A stretch of 64,000 nucleotides of DNA from Apostichopus japonicus (lineage: Eukaryota; Echinodermata; Holothuroidea; Aspidochirotida; Stichopodidae). Positions within the stretch are counted from its first letter, which is position 1; every line of letters begins with the position of its first letter. A program made the translations under genes and the position numbers. Location: NCBI RefSeq assembly GCF_037975245.1, contig NC_092563.1, positions 10,095,001 through 10,159,000 on the forward strand. The letters run 5' to 3'. The notes under the pieces were generated by a model. That model made no database searches. It was not told the origin of the DNA and saw only the letters and a list, made by a program, of their open reading frames with translations. Positions 60,196 through 64,000 of the stretch are shown one piece after another.

Positions 60196-61753
60196 AGAAA
60201 TGATTAGTTTGCCGGCAAAATACAAAGATCTGACTCCGTCAATTACGCAACTCGAAGTCACGAACTTGCGGGACCATGCCGCTTTTAGAAAACACTCCAG
60301 CGAAAATCCCACTGCGCATAGTCAGAAGGCAGCTGATAACCTGCCCATCCTGCATTAACTAACGATATAAAAATCAGTGCATAAAGCACTGATCTTCCCT
60401 GATTGGTTGGGAGTTTGGAAGTCCACCCTTTTTGTGGAAATTACCCCATACCACGTGAGGAGAGCCTTCTCGAATGTTCCACAGATACATCGGATCTATT
60501 TTTGGGGAAAAGGCCCTGTACCATGATTCAATAAGATAGTTAAAACTTCTCGTGGGAAAACTGAATCCTCGACCCAGATAAATATTTAAAGGGCCTGTAC
60601 GGTCTCTCGATGGAGTGTTCCAGGAACATCAAAGAGGACAGTATTACTATTTCATAATACTACCAACCTTACGATGGATCCCATGCCACTGTTATTATGT
60701 AAATACCCAGTAAAAAAGAATGAAATGAAAAAATAAAATAATAATGAAAGTGCAGTTTTAACCAGGTTTTGGAGACGTCTCTCAAATGCTTCGGATTAAC
60801 AATACTTGTGGTTCGACTTTCCACGTGAAATTAGATGTATATGCAATGATAAAATTTACAGACTCGTTCAATATAAATAAATTACCTCATCTTCTTTGAT
60901 GTAGAGTTGTGTGTGCGTAAATTTCTGTTTATTCATGGTGTATATAAAACAACAACGTGAAGGAACGTGACGGAAATTTGAAAAAGGATGGGGCAATATT
61001 TCATGAGCTTGATTATCTGACATTTAGAAGAGCCGAATGCTATATTTTTAGTTGAAGTTTTCACAACCGTCTGGTACCACATTCGACCGTTAAAATCTTA
61101 CAGATAAATTCTTAATAATAATTTGTTACTTTATTCCACCAACATCTCACTAGGAATGTTGTTATTAGAATAAATCTTCGAAGATTTGCACAAAAAGCTT
61201 AAAACATTAGCATTACGTATGAAACACAATATTTCTTCTACATTGGTATCGCAGGAATTGTATGAATCGACAATTTGTTTAGATTGTCCTTCTATAAGTT
61301 GAGGGCGTCCTTGAATTATTTTACGTGAAATATAACATTGCTTGTTCGGTATGACGAGAAATGACTATACCCAAATGCTACAATTGCGGCTTTAATGGTT
61401 CGAATGTTTGTGAGAATGTGAGTTAGTGCAAGAACCTTTCATTCACACACTAGAATATGTCAGATTTATATGTACACTACATAACCACTAATTATGCGAA
61501 ACTTACGCATTCGAACCATGTGAATCGTTGAAGCTAACATTCTTTCGGTTTTCAACATGGATTAGTTATGTATAATGTTGTTTATTCACTTATATATGTA
61601 CTCCACACAATACCCTATAGATTAATATCATCATAACATACGTGGCCCGGCGTCCAGGCAGGTTCCTTGCAAGTTTGTATATTTGTCTGGAGTAAACTTA
61701 AGCAGAAATTGCCAGGAAATGGTAGACTTATCTTCTTTTTTATATGTTTATGT

Positions 61754-62781
61754 TGTTACGAGGGCCCATTGTAGCCTAACGCTGGTCACTGCTAGTGAGA
61801 AACCTAATGTTATAATGTGGAGAGTAATTGAAATTGCCTACGTGATAAATCAGTATTTGAGAAATTAGGTCGGGTTACCGTGTCACAATGTTATAATACA
61901 CGATTGTTCTGGTATATTCCTTATGATGACGCGCTGGTCTCGGGTTGACGTCGGTTTACGGGAGATCGCGTGTAGGCTGTACACATCTTCGTGGATTTTC
62001 TGGAATGTTTGCGAGCGATGCAAAGGACTTCCAAGAATAGAGAAACTGGGTCAGGTGTATCGAGAAAGATCTAGATGATTCTTGACATGGCGAATAGTAT
62101 AAAAGCCCGCCCAGATCGGAGAGTTTCTCAGTTTCTGTACGAATACAAGCGACGACACATATTATATCATTCTTCTATATATCGTCAGTGCTCAACTACC
62201 AGTATTTTCTGAAGGATTGAGATATCGATACCAAGATTGATTCTACACTTCCATTCAGAAGTTTGAAGAGGACTTTACTGTGATACTACAGTTTTCAGTC
62301 GTTATTGCGGAGAAGGTGAAGAATTTCTGTCTCCGTTGAGGAAGTTCGTTACGCCAGGAGTTGGTGGCTATAAAGCTGATTTTGGACTGACTCTGGTAAT
62401 ATTTAGTCGGCGAGAAGTTCGACTTGTGCTTCACTCTATTGTGGCTGGAAGTCCGTCTTCTGTTTTGGAGCATCGCCGGAAAGAAGGTGACTGCTGTTTC
62501 TGGGATCGCGAGAAACTTCGTCGAGGACCAGTGAATTTCGCGGTACAACGGACCGAGAATCGTCGTCATCAAGGTCGTGGCCGCTGAGGGATATCGCCGT
62601 TGGAAGAGACCAGCGTGTTTTAAAGTGTATCCTATCTTGTTAAGTTTGTGAGTAATTTTCTATATATTTTTAATTACCACTTGTTGTTGTTGGTTCGAAA
62701 TCCATTGTTCAATATAGTTTACGTTTGATTTAAAATCTTTAAAAAATTAATTATCGAGACCTCTCGCATTCCAACGTAACA
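61754..62781 (+). mobile_element. solo LTR-like insertion, 1028 bp
   Basis: This sequence interrupts the copy of about 24295 in unit B, where TATATGTTTATG runs straight into GTATACATATG. It starts TGTTACGAGGGCCC and ends CGTAACA, a 7-bp inverted repeat with TG...CA-like ends as in LTRs. A TATA box (TATAAAAG) lies one third of the way in. Flanks TATGT and AATGT agree at 4 of 5 bases, an imperfect target duplication. No gag/pol, tRNA primer site or second LTR is present, so it fits a solo LTR. An 84-codon frame at 62336-62587 has no recognisable domain. Confidence 0.65.
62098..62105 (+). promoter_or_regulatory. TATA box TATAAAAG inside the LTR-like insertion
   Basis: TATAAAAG is followed by GC-rich CCCGCCCAGATCGGAG and, about 30 bp on, TCTCAGTTTCTG, a plausible start region. 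It is the clearest core promoter signature in the window. Confidence 0.5.
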
Positions 62782-62785
62782 AAAT

Positions 62786-62844
62786 GTATACATATATAAT
62801 ATATATATATATGTGTATACATATATAATATATATATATATATG

Positions 62845-62905
<61 letters not shown>
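62786..62905. repeat. interrupted (TA)n microsatellite, unit C
   Basis: TA runs broken by GTGTATACA and TGATATAAA. It is longer than its unit B partner at 24306-24372. Tyr/Ile-repeat frames here are artefacts. Confidence 0.95.
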
Positions 62906-62907
<2 letters not shown>

Positions 62908-62908
<1 letters not shown>

Positions 62909-63030
62909 ATTGAAATTATAGTGAGTTGTAAAATCCAGAACAGTGCAAAAACTTCCAGCCTCCACTGGGATTCGAGCCCGGACCTCCCGTTAACATGCGA
63001 ACACCTTAACCACTAGGCTATGGACGTTGA
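62908..63030 (-). mobile_element. tRNA-derived SINE, unit C copy
   Basis: A-box TAGCCTAGTGG (63020-63010), B-box GGCTCGAATCC (62978-62968), same body and TA tail as 24373-24495. It was duplicated with the block rather than inserted independently. Confidence 0.8.
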
Positions 63031-63542
63031 TTGTATGTCCAGAGGTTCGAAACCGGTAAAGAAGGTCGTAATTCATATTACATTCACATTGTGTGTATAT
63101 ATATATATATATATATTCCCAGTTTGAGCATACCCCGCTATCATACCCCGTTTATATACCCCGTGATATATACCCCGTTGTATATCCGATGCAATGCTTG
63201 ATACACACAATAGTGTCTATAATATTATCAAACTTATCAAACTTAATGGGATCAGCATTTAGTCCTAGACTGAGGAGCTGACGTCATCAATAATTTAGTC
63301 TTAAAGGAGCATTCCAGAGATTCAGCATATGTTAATATCTTACAACCATAATATAACCAAAGCACAAGCACTCATTCGTTGTTGTTGTTGACTATGACAT
63401 ATCAAGATGATGAATTCTGTCATAAAGTCATCACTGAAAACATGTATTTAGTTCAGTGATACAGATGTCTAAAGAATATTAATCTTCTTTGCCTTAATAA
63501 TTGTGCTCGTTCTAAGAAGCTTCCATTATTGGTAGTTGAAAT

Positions 63543-63993
63543 TTAATAGTCCCACAAGAACCTTGTGTCGTTCAGTAATTCAGCTAGTTTGTGGTTCAAT
63601 GGTCGGTAGAAATCTTGAAGCATTTTCTTAGTATCTGGTCGTATTATACCTGCTCTTTTTTTCTTTTTCGTCTGTGCATTTTGAACCCCTCTGCTAACAA
63701 TCCGCTGTATTATTTCATCTGATGGCGTATCTATAGAGAATACGATGACAAAGTGCTATGAATCTGTTACGGTGTTAAATGAATGACATTTATTATTGTT
63801 ATAGCATATACGTTTAATTTGTCAGAAGGTGTGTAAACTGTTACTTACTTAAATTTAAAAATTCCGATAACATTTTGTACTGGTTCACGGAGTCACTCAT
63901 CCATTCGCTAAGCATCATTACGTGGATTTTTTCCCGACCATAGGCTTCTATCCAATCACGTAGAAAATAGTAATACATGCCCCTGAAGAGCTT
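63543..63993 (-). CDS. CHST15-like carbohydrate sulfotransferase, gene C (last two exons)
   Basis: Two minus-strand exons match the 3' end of gene B: 63993-63849 (145 nt; LFRGMYYYFLRDWIEAYG) and 63730-63543 (188 nt; TPSDEIIQRIVSRG through MLQDFYRPLNHKLAELL to a TAA). Acceptor, donor and phases are the same as in gene B. One visible replacement is Glu to Lys in the Lys-rich stretch before the last helix. The rest of the gene lies beyond the right edge, so this is the third member of the head-to-tail array. Confidence 0.88.
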
Positions 63994-64000
63994 CTGTAAA

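Larger units (their letters stand above)
60196..64000. repeat. segmental duplication, gene 3' half, unit C (matches 22742-25460)
   Basis: Direct partner of 22742-25460, running off the window. The two copies differ by scattered substitutions, short indels and the 61754-62781 insertion. Confidence 0.95.

Noticed and set aside
62336-62587. 84-residue Arg-rich frame in the LTR-like insertion
   Set aside because: Overlaps a reverse frame, has no domain, and lies in an LTR-like non-coding sequence.

Overview
This window is nuclear DNA of an animal. Coding sequence is sparse and split by GT-AG introns. The rest is filled by hAT-type DNA transposons, short inverted-repeat elements, tRNA-derived SINEs, an LTR, minisatellites and a large satellite array. 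The recognisable genes and the repeat mix suggest a marine invertebrate. An echinoderm-like deuterostome is my best guess, but nothing in the sequence proves it.

The backbone is a head-to-tail array of genes for a CHST15-like Golgi carbohydrate sulfotransferase (GalNAc 4-sulfate 6-O-sulfotransferase family), all on the minus strand. Unit A (588-7912) holds the 5' half of one gene, with exons at 4077-4475, 1964-2201 and 1409-1525. Unit B runs from its 3' end at 24998 to exon 1 at 32139 and is nearly complete. It lacks one recognisable exon, and a fused, decayed exon fragment lies near where that exon should be. Unit C enters at the right edge, with its last two exons at 63543-63993. Two large duplications define the array: 588-7912 matches 29044-35602, and 22742-25460 matches 60196-64000. 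An intron of gene B carries a minus-strand RNA-like sequence whose first 46 nt are almost U2 snRNA and whose remainder is not.

The two intergenic intervals (about 7.9-22.7 kb and 35.6-60.2 kb) contain the same blocks, mostly inverted and reshuffled. Comparing them yields empty sites for transposon insertions. The first interval holds a 445-bp hAT MITE (9483-9927), a 4.23-kb element with perfect 30-bp terminal inverted repeats and a 10-bp target duplication (10140-14367), telomere-like repeats, a decayed two-exon coding fragment and a palindrome-headed repeat. The second holds a decayed intron-containing gene derived from a Ty3/Gypsy integrase (36127-39671), a frameshifted ZBED-like hAT transposon with exact 8-bp target duplication (43475-45817), a second 3.55-kb hAT-type element with nested repeats (47747-51297), and about 23 copies of a 197-bp satellite (51340-55858). 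In unit C a 1.03-kb LTR-like insertion (61754-62781) is absent from the matching place in unit B.

No bacterial-style genes, CRISPR arrays or rRNA genes were seen. Most open frames in the window are short chance frames or repeat-derived.
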